The notes beneath the pieces were generated by a model, which was not told the origin of the DNA, did no database searches, and saw nothing but the letters and a program-made list of their open reading frames with translations. Shown piece by piece: positions 36,801 to 47,052 of a DNA stretch of 64,000 bases. This DNA comes from Hemibagrus wyckioides (lineage: Eukaryota; Chordata; Actinopteri; Siluriformes; Bagridae): contig NC_080719.1 in NCBI RefSeq assembly GCF_019097595.1, positions 16,017,501-16,081,500 on the forward strand. The letters run 5' to 3'. The translations under genes and the position numbers were made by a program. How positions within the stretch are numbered: the first letter of the stretch is position 1; each line of letters opens with the position of its first letter.

Positions 36801-39800
36801 TGCAAAATTGCATATTTTGACAGTACTACCACATTCAATTCTGTAGCTACTGCTTGGCAGTTGATACATTACATACTGATCAATATACAGTATGTGTGTA
36901 ATATGAATAAAATCAGGAAATACTACATACACCATGATGGCACTGTCATAACAACTACAACATCATAATAACCACAAAAACTTCCTTTTCCCCCCTCCAA
37001 GTGTCGTTAAACAAGTACGATTTAACCACAAATAACCAGCCTTCTGGGATTGCACTAGTTCAATGTGCATTAGTTCAATACGGCAGAATCAGAAGCAGTA
37101 GGTCATCCAGGGATTTCTCACCTACTGTTTTATGAACACTGAGAATTCAGACATGCTCCTTTGGCATAAAGCATTTCACCTACTGTTTCATAGGTAGTAA
37201 TACCCATAGATAGTAAGCATATTTGGACATAGCACAGGTGTACAGGTTCACTGAATCATTGAATCGCAATAAAGTCCAACACCAAACAAGGCTCTGAAGC
37301 TTTATTTTTATTTGGATCTGATTTGCATCCAATCCAGCAGAGAGACTTTGATCTTAAGAGGAGTTTTAGCACTGTGAGATGCTAAAGTGTGAACATATTG
37401 AATAGGTGGTATTAACCTGTGTTTCAATATTAATATAGCAGACTATGTTTGGCCCAAAAGTTTTAGTGTAACATGTATAATCTAATGACTTAATGTCTTC
37501 AACCAGGGCTCAGACTCTAAAGCCTTGAAGTTGCTTCTGGGTCAGTTCCTGCATTTGCTGCCTGCATTTCCTTACTGGCACTGGGTCAACATCTCATTCA
37601 GCACCTTGATGTGATTCTGTGTTTACAGTCCAGTGCCAGCAGCTGATTTGTCTGTGTCATTTCCTCTCACAACCCTCAGCAGAGACTGAATGTTTCCTAG
37701 GGTGTGTGCATTTTTTTTTTTTGGCTCTTTGAGCTAAGTAACACAGCCTTTCGGGAACATGGATTATCCAGACAGATAGCATTATGCATCAGGGTTCCTT
37801 GGTAGGTGAAACCTTGAAATAATGTTGAGAAGAGAGCCTCCCGTACACCAATCAGATCCCATTCAGATGTTGATGGACAAACACTGAGGTTTGTAGTGGC
37901 CATCTGCTTTATCGTCGTGATCTGGCTTCCAGTTTTAAAATAAAATCAGATCACTAAAGGACATGGGCAGAGTGATCTGATAAATGATGAAATACAAGAG
38001 TGAAACCCAGCAGAATTGCCAGCAGCATTTAAAAAGGTTTTTATTTATTCCCACATATCAGTGAAACTATACATGTCATTATAACTATAAGGATAACAGT
38101 GGCTCTCAGCTGCAGGTACACAAGAAGACATGTACCTGAAATAATTCAAAAAGAGCTATTGTTTCTTGTCATGTTTTTTTCTACTCCTGGGCAAAGAAAT
38201 ATTCCTAGCACACACGGATGGCTGTTTTTCTAATCGCTAATGATAGAGTATGTTTTGATGGGGAAACTCCCCCTCCTCTAACCCAGGCTTCTCTTTTCTG
38301 TTTTCTTCTCCAGGTCTGATGGAAATCCGATCTGTTAGTGTGGGAGTTGTCGCCATCAAATCTGTCAGCACCGGCCTGTACTTAGCTATGTCCAAAAAAG
38401 GCACACTCTTTGGATCGGTAGGTACATCTTCAATCGTTTTACAAGACATTCTGTAAGGGCTGCGTGCGAACTAACAAAATATTTAGAGCAATGGTATATG
38501 GTGTACTTGGAACTTCCTATTGCTTGAAGTGAAAATAATATTTACCTTCATCCACACCTGGATGTGGTTGATTTCTGTCCTAGCCCAAAAGAAAAATGAA
38601 CCTAGCAGACACTGTCACTGAAATGCTGCTGAACTTGCCAGAAAATAAGCACACTGACCTAAATCCTATTTAACTGAGCTCACTGAGCTGCCTGAGGTTT
38701 ACGAGAACTCCTTGAGGGCTCCTGCTGCTCACACTCCTGTTCCTGTGAATCGTGTGCGTGCCATCAGACAGTTGTTTGTGCCTCGTTTAATGAGCGTGTG
38801 GTGCCTGAGCACTTTAAGCGCTCTATGAGACCATCTCAGCATGACAATCAGTCACCCAGCGAGGATAAGCCGGCCTTTCAGACATATCTAGTCCAAAAAC
38901 AAACAAACAAACAATCAATCCATGTAGCACGAAAACGTCTGATTTCATCCCTGTTTGAATCTCAGCCTAATGACTATTAATCACAATACTCACTCAGGAG
39001 CTGATCTTATCTAAGTGCAGGCAGCGGGACGGCGCTGATAACATCCCCTGAGCGGAAACCTGAACCACATTGTCATTGTGCCATCTCTTCTCGAGATAAG
39101 AGCTCTATCCAGCCGTAGCAGAGGAGCAAAATATCACTGTAGTAGGGGTGTAACGCAATACCACTATCTGTAGTTGTTTAGTGTGTCTGTATTCAGATTT
39201 GGAAATGACAGCGCTGATTGCGCTCTGTGAATTCTTGCTCTTACACTTCCTCCACCTCAGCTACATCACAACAGATAATTGTGTACTTTTTATTTATGTA
39301 TTTATTTACTTTTTTGTCACACAGTTTTTGCCTAATTTAACCTCCTGTGACACTGATCAGGCAGTTACTAAGGATGAATGCAGTGACAATTGTTCATGTT
39401 TATATGCTCTTCTCGGTTCAGTCTTGCTCATATTGTCACATAATTTTCCTAATTTTAAGCATTTATTCCTAAAAAGAAGGACGATCAGCAAATATAATAA
39501 GCCATGAAATTATTAAAAATATCTAGAAGTAAGATTATTACACTTATATTTGGTTTATTGTAATCATACAATGGTTTTTGTTGAACTTAAGTTGAATTCT
39601 CAGGAGTCTGAAAATGAACGTAGTTGTTATTTCTCTCGTCTTTCTTCTAGGTAAGATATAACCCAAGCTGTAAGTTTAAGGAGCGTATTGAGGAGAACGG
39701 CTACAACACATACGCATCTCTGCGCTGGAAACACGGCGGGAGACAGATGTTTGTGTCGCTGAATGGTCGAGGGAAGCCGCGGAGGGGCCATAAAGCTCGC

Positions 39801-39845
39801 CGGAGACACCCTTCCACTCACTTCCTCCCAATGCTCCCGACATAG
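16002..39845 (+). CDS. fgf22: Fibroblast growth factor 22 (FGF7/10/22 subfamily), complete three-exon gene
   Basis: This is a secreted ligand for FGFR2b-type receptors; in vertebrates FGF22 acts in presynaptic organisation and brain patterning. The model is join(16002..16362, 38314..38417, 39651..39845), 219 residues, with phases 1 and 0 as in other FGF genes. It starts MCKW, as subfamily members do. A hydrophobic signal peptide lies at about 34-52 and an N-glycosylation site at Asn70 (NCS). The beta-trefoil begins at [13 protein letters not shown] and contains [15 protein letters not shown] and a basic heparin-binding [13 protein letters not shown] near the C-terminus. FGF10 is the alternative; the polrmt neighbour favours FGF22. 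Intron 1 is nearly 22 kb. AATAAA at 40001 marks the 3' end. Confidence 0.95.
22177..22229. repeat. TAA microsatellite
   Basis: About 17 uninterrupted trinucleotide units. Confidence 0.95.
27075..27620 (+). mobile_element. Degraded LINE reverse-transcriptase tail (L2-like)
   Basis: Translated with frame changes, it shows [16 protein letters not shown], then a [20 protein letters not shown] segment, a [19 protein letters not shown] segment, and a final [19 protein letters not shown] segment. This is the order seen at the C-terminus of fish L2-type reverse transcriptases. Stops and frameshifts are numerous, and it ends near an AATAAATAAAT tail. The clade is inferred. Confidence 0.65.
28735..29160. 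repeat. Dispersed repeat family, copy 1 (others near 35.37 and 43.02 kb)
   Basis: It shares an AACATGACTGGGT-type start, AGCGATTTGCCAAAGATTA and CATTTAATATTACATTAGA blocks with 35367-35535 and 43018-43275, and contains a TAA microsatellite. No coding sequence or clear termini were seen. Confidence 0.5.
29591..29615. repeat. AT microsatellite
   Basis: Pure AT tract, self-complementary. Confidence 0.85.
30655..30725. repeat. AAAT tetranucleotide microsatellite
   Basis: About 16 units of AAAT in fgf22 intron 1. Confidence 0.95.
30831..30860. repeat. TG microsatellite
   Basis: TG tract in fgf22 intron 1. Confidence 0.9.
34165..34350. repeat. Dispersed repeat copy (pair of 4.2 kb)
   Basis: GGGTTTAATCCAAA, AATGTCACTTAGACC and GTGGAAAGTTCTGGAGTA match the 4.2-kb copy in order and orientation. 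Confidence 0.5.
35367..35535. repeat. Dispersed repeat family, copy 2
   Basis: ACATGACAGGGTGTG, AATAACAACACATCCTACAG, CAGCAATTTGCCAATGATTA and ATAGCTAATGTTGTGGAAC match the copies at 28735 and 43018. Confidence 0.55.
38314..38417 (+). CDS. fgf22: fgf22 exon 2
   Basis: The 104-nt exon lies between TTCTTCTCCAG and TCG|GTAGGT. It encodes residues 121-155, including [19 protein letters not shown] and [11 protein letters not shown], the conserved middle of the trefoil. It is too short to stand out as an open frame. Confidence 0.95.
38418..39650 (+). other. fgf22 intron 2
   Basis: A 1.2-kb intron with canonical ends and no recognisable internal gene. Positions 38680-38890 are richer in GC than the rest. 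Confidence 0.85.
39651..39845 (+). CDS. fgf22: fgf22 exon 3
   Basis: The acceptor is TTTCTTCTAG and the exon enters in phase 0. It encodes residues 156-219 and ends [13 protein letters not shown]. [20 protein letters not shown] matches the subfamily, and spacing across the exon 2-3 junction equals that in FGF10. Confidence 0.95.
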   Translation, partial: VRYNPSCKFKERIEENGYNTYASLRWKHGGRQMFVSLNGRGKPRRGHKARRRHPSTHFLPMLPT

Positions 39846-40000
39846 CTGCAGTCTCTAATTAGCCTTTTTTTATTATTATTAATGTCATACGCATATATAG
39901 CTGTATATGTATGTTTGCAGAGGATTCTTTCTACATCATTTTTTTTGCATTGTCACATAGTATATTAACTTATTCCTCCATCCCTGTTAGCTTAAAGCCT

Positions 40001-40006
40001 AATAAA
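40001..40006 (+). terminator. fgf22 polyadenylation signal
   Basis: The first AATAAA downstream of the fgf22 stop, about 155 bp into the 3' UTR. Confidence 0.6.
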
Positions 40007-40555
40007 GCTTTTGTAAGGTGTTTAATATTATGCATACACAATTACCTGCCATATTTATGTTTCTGCTGGAGAAACTAAGCATTTACAACATCTCTAAGCA
40101 GCTGCTGTAAAATACATTATCACATTTACATAAACAGCAATAGACTAGTAGATAAGATTTCAGAAACAAAACTTCCCCAGTCACATATAATGGAAATATA
40201 ATGGAAAGCTATTTGTGTTATAACAATTGTGTCTTCAGTTTTGAGAAAAACATTTTTCAAGCTTTTTGTGTTTGTTCAGATGTGTATTTTTATGCCAGGT
40301 GTGTAAATATGAGTGGAAGTGCTTCTAACATCTTTGCTACAATCAAACTACATTTAGATTAATCAGTTACATAGAACCCTTGTCTCTCTGAGGGAATCCT
40401 TAACCGTTATATGTAGAACCCTAAAATTAGGGTTTCCCTTTCAGCTGTCACAAGTATTTGAATATAAATTTTGTATATTTGAATGATATTCACATCACAT
40501 TAAATTAAATTCCACCTTCCCTGTAGTATGTAATATATTTAAAATTTGCTTAAAA

Positions 40556-41250
40556 ACACTTTATAGTACCAGGACATGATCTTGCACTAATACCGGAATA
40601 AATACTTAAAGGCATGTACTAATCACGAACTAATGAAGAGTTAAACTTAACTATGACATGAGCCTTATGAATTCATGTGTAAGTACATGTTAGTACATGT
40701 TTGTTAATTAATGCCTTCTATATTTGTATACTTCTTTAACTTATAAGAAAGATCATGAATTATGCATGTATCATTTCAAATTGTTTAGATAATTTTCTGA
40801 AATTTAGCTGCATAGAAAAACCATTGGTTGGCAGAGGATTACTTTCATAATTTACATGGATCCTCCTTATTGATCAAAAAAGATACACCAATATTAAACA
40901 CTGAAAATTGAATCTCAACTAATTTTTACGTTGTTTCCCTTCCATTTCTCTTCAAATCACACCTGATAGATATACTGGACCTGATATATATCTGATATAT
41001 GATATCTCAGTGGCTCAAGCCCAGGGTTTTGCTCCTTTATAGCAGTGTCTGCTAAATGAAGGAATGCTGCAATGGATGGGCAAATGGATGGGCTGAGATG
41101 AAATTATTGGTGTCATTATTTCATCTTTCCCACATGAACTCTTAATCCTCACCAAGACGTTAAGGTTAGCTCTTCATTAGTTTGTGATTAGTACATTTTT
41201 ACCTAAGTATTAATTCATGTGTTAGTGCAGGATTATTCATGTACTGTTAT
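40556..41250. mobile_element. Palindromic MITE-like element, copy 1
   Basis: The left arm (40556-40650, with GCACTAATACCGGAATAAAT and GTACTAATCACGAACTAATG) is matched by the inverted right arm (about 41160-41250). The arms are about 90 bp and imperfect, and no transposase is present. The same arm sequence recurs near 46.1-46.6 kb. Confidence 0.65.
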
Positions 41251-44200
41251 TTCTTTTCTTTGAGCTGGTTAAGTGTAAGATTTACCTTACAAGCGTATAA
41301 TTCAAAACTACAGGTTGATTTTGAAAAAAACAACAACAAACAAACCATTTTTTGAGAAAAATTACATAAAAGCAAATCACAGAAATGCAGGTGAAGCATC
41401 CTACATTCCCAAAGTGTAGTGGTCAAACTCAGCATTTAGCCAATCATATTTCCACCAAGACCAAGTACATCTAACAAATTCTTTATATTCTACAATAATA
41501 GCTGAATGCCTGTTAAGCAGCTCATTTTAGAAATTGTAGATGAGCATAGACAAGACCATTAGCTGCTTTGTTAAGCATCAAGTGTTTAACATCACTGTAG
41601 AAAAATAACTATTTTACTAGGATGTAAAACCTTTCTCTTTAATAAAACATTTACTGTTCTCTGAATGATTTATATTTGGTCCAATTTATATAAACTCAAT
41701 TTTTTATTTTTTTTTTAGGAATTTTGTATTATGGTTCGAAAAATCTTATGAAATACATAACCCATAATTTCAAATGATATGCTTTTACAGGGCAAATCTT
41801 AGTTAACTTTGGTAAATCTCTTAAGTACACAATGAAATTTTTGTTTTTTTTATTTAATGTGATGTGTTTATATTTCAAAAATACAAACTTTCTCTTCAAA
41901 TATACAAGCTCCATGTTTTTAAGAATCCTTTTAGATAGAATGCTTTTAACTTTTAACCATCCGAACAAAAACCCTGTGATATCAGGACTAACCACAAAAC
42001 ACATACATAGATTGTCTAGATCAAGTTTATAACTCTGTAATGTCGAGTTTTCTTTCTGTAACACACCTTATTCACCTGATCTGGTTTGATAATGAGATAC
42101 TGAGCTAGAGCAGGTGTTTTAGGAACAGGAAAAACACTAATCAGTAGTGTATTATACTCACTGTTAACTTTTCTCAAAGGACGCTTGCTGGAATGATAGA
42201 GGTCAAACCCAAACACTGTTTCAAATCTCCACACACAATGGATCATCTCTTCAAACAGTGGACTGGATCGACAGCTTGTGTACTGGACTATTTCTCTAAA
42301 CGACAGCGTGTATTAACCATGTTTACCATCACACTAACACAACCTCCACAACCTGCTGCAAATGCAGCATTTCATATATTTCAACCTTTTACATTTTTGA
42401 GTTTAGAGGTGGTTTTCCTGTCAATCGTTTGTCTTTCCAAACTGCTGGTCTGGTCCATGAATTACTGTCTTCATGCCGTAAACCACAAGGTGCTGATCTG
42501 ACAGCTAATGCTGAACATTGTGTGGCTGGCAGAAAGTGGAAATCTAAAGCCACTGGCCACTGGCTGAATTCTAGCTGTGCTAATAAAGTATTTATATGCT
42601 GGAGTGCAAACAGAACCCTGCTCACAGCTGTTATGTTACCTGGCTTCTTTGAAAGGCCTTAGAGAGGTGTGCTTGTTTAATGGTAAAAAACAAACAAAAC
42701 AAAAAAAAAATCGGAATTCTCGATTAATAGTAATAATAATAAAATCCAACCTACATTTTGACAAAGGAAGACATATATTACACTAATATTTTCTTTTGTA
42801 TGATTCCGTTCACTGATACATCTCCATGCTCCATCAAGTGCACTTAGTAGATGTCAGGTGAATAGGAATATGCATCTATTCACTGGTATCACGCGTGTAC
42901 CTGCAGATCTGGCGTGAAACTACATAGGTATGCAAGGCAAATAGTTTATATCAGTCATTTGTATTTGTATTGGTTCCAGATGTAATGACTTTGGGATGCA
43001 CTGATGTAGGAACATAAGTAATGACAGGCTGATGTGATGCAGCCAACATTTAAAGTTGATTATTTTTCAATAACTGCACATCCTAAAGTGTTTTATTCCA
43101 CTTACACCAATTTACAGCAATTTGCCAATGATTATACTTTGCTCTTAATTAAAGAATCATGTGTAGTACTTGTTATCTAATTACAGTACATTTAATGTTG
43201 TAGAACATCCAGTGAAAAAGTAAGATCCTGTTGTCAATTACAATATAACAGCTATAACTTCTCAAGAAAATGTGTCTGGAGTTTAATCAATCAAAATACA
43301 AGTTGTCCTGTAATGTAAACTCTGGAAACTTCCGCTGTTCTGAAGACTTTCCTATGGTTAAAATCTTTCATTTTAAACTTAAAGAGTTACATCTGACTGT
43401 TACACTAAAGAGTAAACATTAAAAAAACAAACAATTAAACACATTGTATATAAAGCATCTGCCATATAGTACTAGTCCCTGTGTACATCATTAATATTGA
43501 ACATATTAAAATAAGCACACTGATAATAGCCTTCCTGTTGTAGAAAATAAACACATTCTGACCAAACAAAATAATATTGAGAATTCAACAAAAAGGCCAT
43601 GGCATAAATCTATTTTAGTTAGTCCTGACCGTGACTTCAGTCTATACTCATATGAAGTATGATTGTTGAGCCGAAACAAAGGATGGAATTTGTATCTGTT
43701 TTCCTTCGACCCGTTTGAGGGCCACTGTGTAATCAGATGAGATGAGAGAACTTCTTAAGATGGTTGCAGATACCAAAGAATAAAAATGACCTCCATGTCT
43801 GTAATTGGTCCAGATATCACATGGTTGATTACATCACTTCAATGTTGCAGCAAATTTGAGCAGTATGAGTCCTGAGTCTGGGTGTTTACTCACAGCTGTG
43901 AAAGCAGAAAGCCCAATATGTTGACAAGAACAACCACAATTTTTCTGTTTTCTGTTCCTTCTTTAATAAATAAATCAACAATACAGCCAGTACCTCTCTG
44001 CCAAATGTCGCCTCTTTTACCTCCATGCACCCAATGCTGTTTTTTTTAGATGTTTGTTTTGTTTATAGTGTTGTTACGCTAGTGTTGCAACAGTTGCAAA
44101 AAATGAATCCAAGTGGGCAGTGACAAGTCCAGGTGAAAGTGAGTCAAAATCAAGACCGGAAATCAAATTCTTCTCGAGGCCAAGTCTTTAAATTAATCTC

Positions 44201-46060
44201 ATGAATGCTAGAACAAACTTTTCTGGAGAATGACCTAAAATGCTGCAGAATCATTCTGGAAATGAATAAATTAAGCATATAATTGTGTAGGAAGACAAAT
44301 AAAAGACAACCCAAACATTATTATTTCTAAGCTCTTCTAAAGACCAAGACCAGATTTAGCAAGACTAAAATCCAAATGCCACTATGTCAGCGTCAATTCT
44401 GGTCAATAAAAGTCTTGAGACTGGACTTGAGTCCAGCAGCTATAATGAATACTTTAGCAAAATGTGTCTTAAAACAATGCAAACATTCAGTTTCCATAAA
44501 CAGTTCTTTTACTAAGGTTCTAGAATTGTCTCATATATAGAAACATTAACAAGTATTCAGTAGGATTCCAAAATTGGGACCTGATCTTAGATAAATGTTC
44601 TTATTCCTGTTCATGTACAAGCTCTCTGATCTATAAGTTCTTGAAACTGAACAGAGGTTATCAAAGGTAACAAAAGAACAAAAGGGCTTCTCAAAAGGTT
44701 GTTTTTTACAGTAGTAATTAAAGTTCTATACTGCTGCATAGCTAATGACATAAAAGTGGTGCTTCCATTAATGCTAACTTCTTACATCTACAAATACAAT
44801 GCAAAGTAGAATACAGACAATGGTAACTGTGTGGTATGACTATAAGCAGTTATAAGGTGTTTGATATAATAGACCTCCCAGACACTGTAAAGAGCCGCTA
44901 CTTCTGAGCTGAAAGAGCACCACAGGAGTGCTATTCAAACACCAGGTCTCGCAGCATGGGGGGGCAGCAGACCTTTAAGATCACAGCTGAATCAGAGGAG
45001 GAGGAGGAGAAATCAAAAGGCTGCATGTAGAGGAGAAGATCCAGCCTGCTTATTAGACCTGCTGTGGTAAGCTGGTGCAGACTGAAATGCATTTAATTCA
45101 GGTTTGGAAGCCCAACAGATTTTGTTCATATGATCCAAACATGATTTCTGGATCTCAACCGAGGCAGAGGCATAGCCAGATTGTTTGCATCAGGGTGGCC
45201 AGATTAGACCCTGTGTTGGGGTAGTGGGGCAAAATACTAACACCATAAAAATTACATAATCTGGCCAACCCGAGGTGTATATTTTTTTGTGGCAAGTAAG
45301 TAAGCAAAGCAATTAAGAAAAAAATAAAATTATAGCTAATATAATGTTAGGATTATGAAGTATGCCAGCATATCTCTAGCTAATGGTAGCTAATAATAAG
45401 GGACGTAAACGTAACAAAATCTTACAGAATAATTTGAATATGATTCAATATCTGAAGATACCAAACTGCTTTGGTATTGTTACTGCTTTGGTATTGTATA
45501 CTGTTTTGATTTAGTAGCCTCCGATAAACACCTGACCAGAACCTGGGGTAGGTCCTGCTCTTAATTCACTAACAATGATGATGTACACAAAGACAAATTA
45601 AATGACTTAGACTGCCAATTAAATCACGGAACACTTTTTTTTAACACACCAGGTTTTCCATAATTTATTCGTGTTACCTTTTAATTCGATGCACAACCCA
45701 AATTGCCATATTGTTACATCCATTTCTAATAACAAATTATAGAAATCCGAAACTTCTCAATAATAATTAAGGTTAATGTCGAAAAAAAAATTAACCAAGG
45801 TTTGCTCACATTTTTATTTGTTGTGGCGAATGAGGCCAGAGAATGGTTTGTTTCTGTTAGTTAGCTAAAGCCGTTGGTTCTTTGACAACAATATACTCGT
45901 TGACAATCCTCACCATGGGACAATATTAAAAATAAATGTTCAAATTTCTGACTAATTAGTAGAGCAGCTTCTGTTATTATTCAAGCACACTGAGAAATTT
46001 TGCAAGTTGTTCAGTTTCGCATCATATCAATGATTGGTGACTGCACTAAAAATAATAATG
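41251..46060. other. Gene-poor stretch, no gene recognised apart from a small exon-like segment
   Basis: Mostly AT-rich. Positions 44880-45064 are GC-richer and exon-like (see findings). No protein family was recognised. Confidence 0.5.
43018..43275. repeat. Dispersed repeat family, copy 3
   Basis: AATGACAGGCTGATGTGATG, ACTGCACATCCTAAAGTG, CAGCAATTTGCCAATGATTA and CATTTAATGTTGTAGAACAT match the copies at 28735 and 35367. Confidence 0.55.
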
Positions 46061-46061
46061 A

Positions 46062-46634
46062 GAACACTTTACAAATAACATTCATTCATTCAGTCTATAC
46101 CCGCTTATTCCTAATTAGGGTCACGGGGGTCTGCTGGAGCCTATCCCAGTGCACATAGGGCGAAAGGCAGGGGTACACCTTGGACAGATCGCCAGTCCAT
46201 TGCAGGGCCCTTTACAAATAACAGTACATGAATAATCATGCACTAATACCTAAAGTAATACTTACTTAAATATGAACTAATGTTCGAATTAATGAAGATC
46301 TAACCTACGACTTGAGTTCTATGAATTCAAGTGTGAATAACTGCCACCTTAAATACATGTCAGTGCTACTACTGTTAGTAGTTAATGCATAAATTAAAAC
46401 ATGGGATAAACTATTAAAAAGATGCTTTATAAGAAATAATTAGTTAATTAACACACTAACAAACAAATATACTAACTTTAGGTTGTTATTCATGCATGAA
46501 TTCCAAAGACTCATGTTGTCATTAAAGTAAAGCTTGTACATGCCTTAACTCATCATTAGTTCATATTTAAGTAAGGATTAATTCAGGTATTAGTGCATGA
46601 TTATTCATGTAAGGTTATTATAAAGTTTTACATC
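46062..46634. mobile_element. Palindromic MITE-like element, copy 2, split by a retroposon
   Basis: Left arm AACACTTTACAAATAACAGT...ATGAATAATCATGCACTAAT and the inverted right arm (about 46520-46634) show that this is the same family as 40556-41250. The left arm is interrupted at 46081-46209 by a retroposed tail. Confidence 0.7.
46081..46209 (-). mobile_element. Retroposed SINE/LINE tail with 14-bp target-site duplication
   Basis: The insert begins TTCATTCATTCAG (minus-strand 3' tail) and carries the common fish tail block with GGGTCACGGGGGTCTGCTGG and CGCCAGTCCATTGCAGGG. CTTTACAAATAACA occurs immediately before (46067-46080) and after (46210-46223), a perfect target duplication. It is 5'-truncated. 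Confidence 0.9.
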
Positions 46635-47028
46635 TCTGCCCAAGAGCTGATGGTAAGAAAAAGTTACTTTTATTAGTGTCTGATGTGATGGAATTCCCCT
46701 TGTTCTGAAAGCTGAACCACTGAGGAAATAAAGACTATAGAAAGGTCATGCAATTCTCTATTAATCCTATTCTCCACATCTTTATCATCTAGCGTAAATG
46801 ACTTGTAACCCCTCTCTCTTCATCCCTTGTGACAGTCAAGGAATTCAGGTCCTGTGTCTTTCTCCCTTCTTCTTGGCTTTAAGGTAAGGCCATCTGTTCA
46901 TGCCAGTCCTTTGCTCCAGACGCACAGAAACAAAACGAGGAGCCTGTAATTATCATTGTTGCGCTACTGTCCTGTCAGTTCCCTCGCCAGAGAGACCAGA
47001 GTGATCTCTTGGCAGTGCTGGGGCGAAA

Positions 47029-47052
47029 GATCAAAGCGGCAGACCTTTGATC
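47029..47052. promoter_or_regulatory. Inverted pair of TCF/LEF-type sites
   Basis: GATCAAAG and CTTTGATC, perfect reverse complements, are separated by eight bases. Each matches the core TCF/LEF motif CTTTGAT. It sits in a GC-richer, repeat-free stretch. Confidence 0.45.

Larger units (their letters stand above)
16363..38313 (+). other. fgf22 intron 1 (about 22 kb), no internal gene recognised
   Basis: It opens GTGAGT and closes CTCCAG. It holds microsatellites, a LINE remnant (27075-27620), dispersed repeats and several GC-richer stretches that might be conserved noncoding elements. Long open frames such as 23403-23972 (minus) and 34815-35258 (plus) have no recognisable domain or splice context and are treated as chance. 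Confidence 0.8.
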
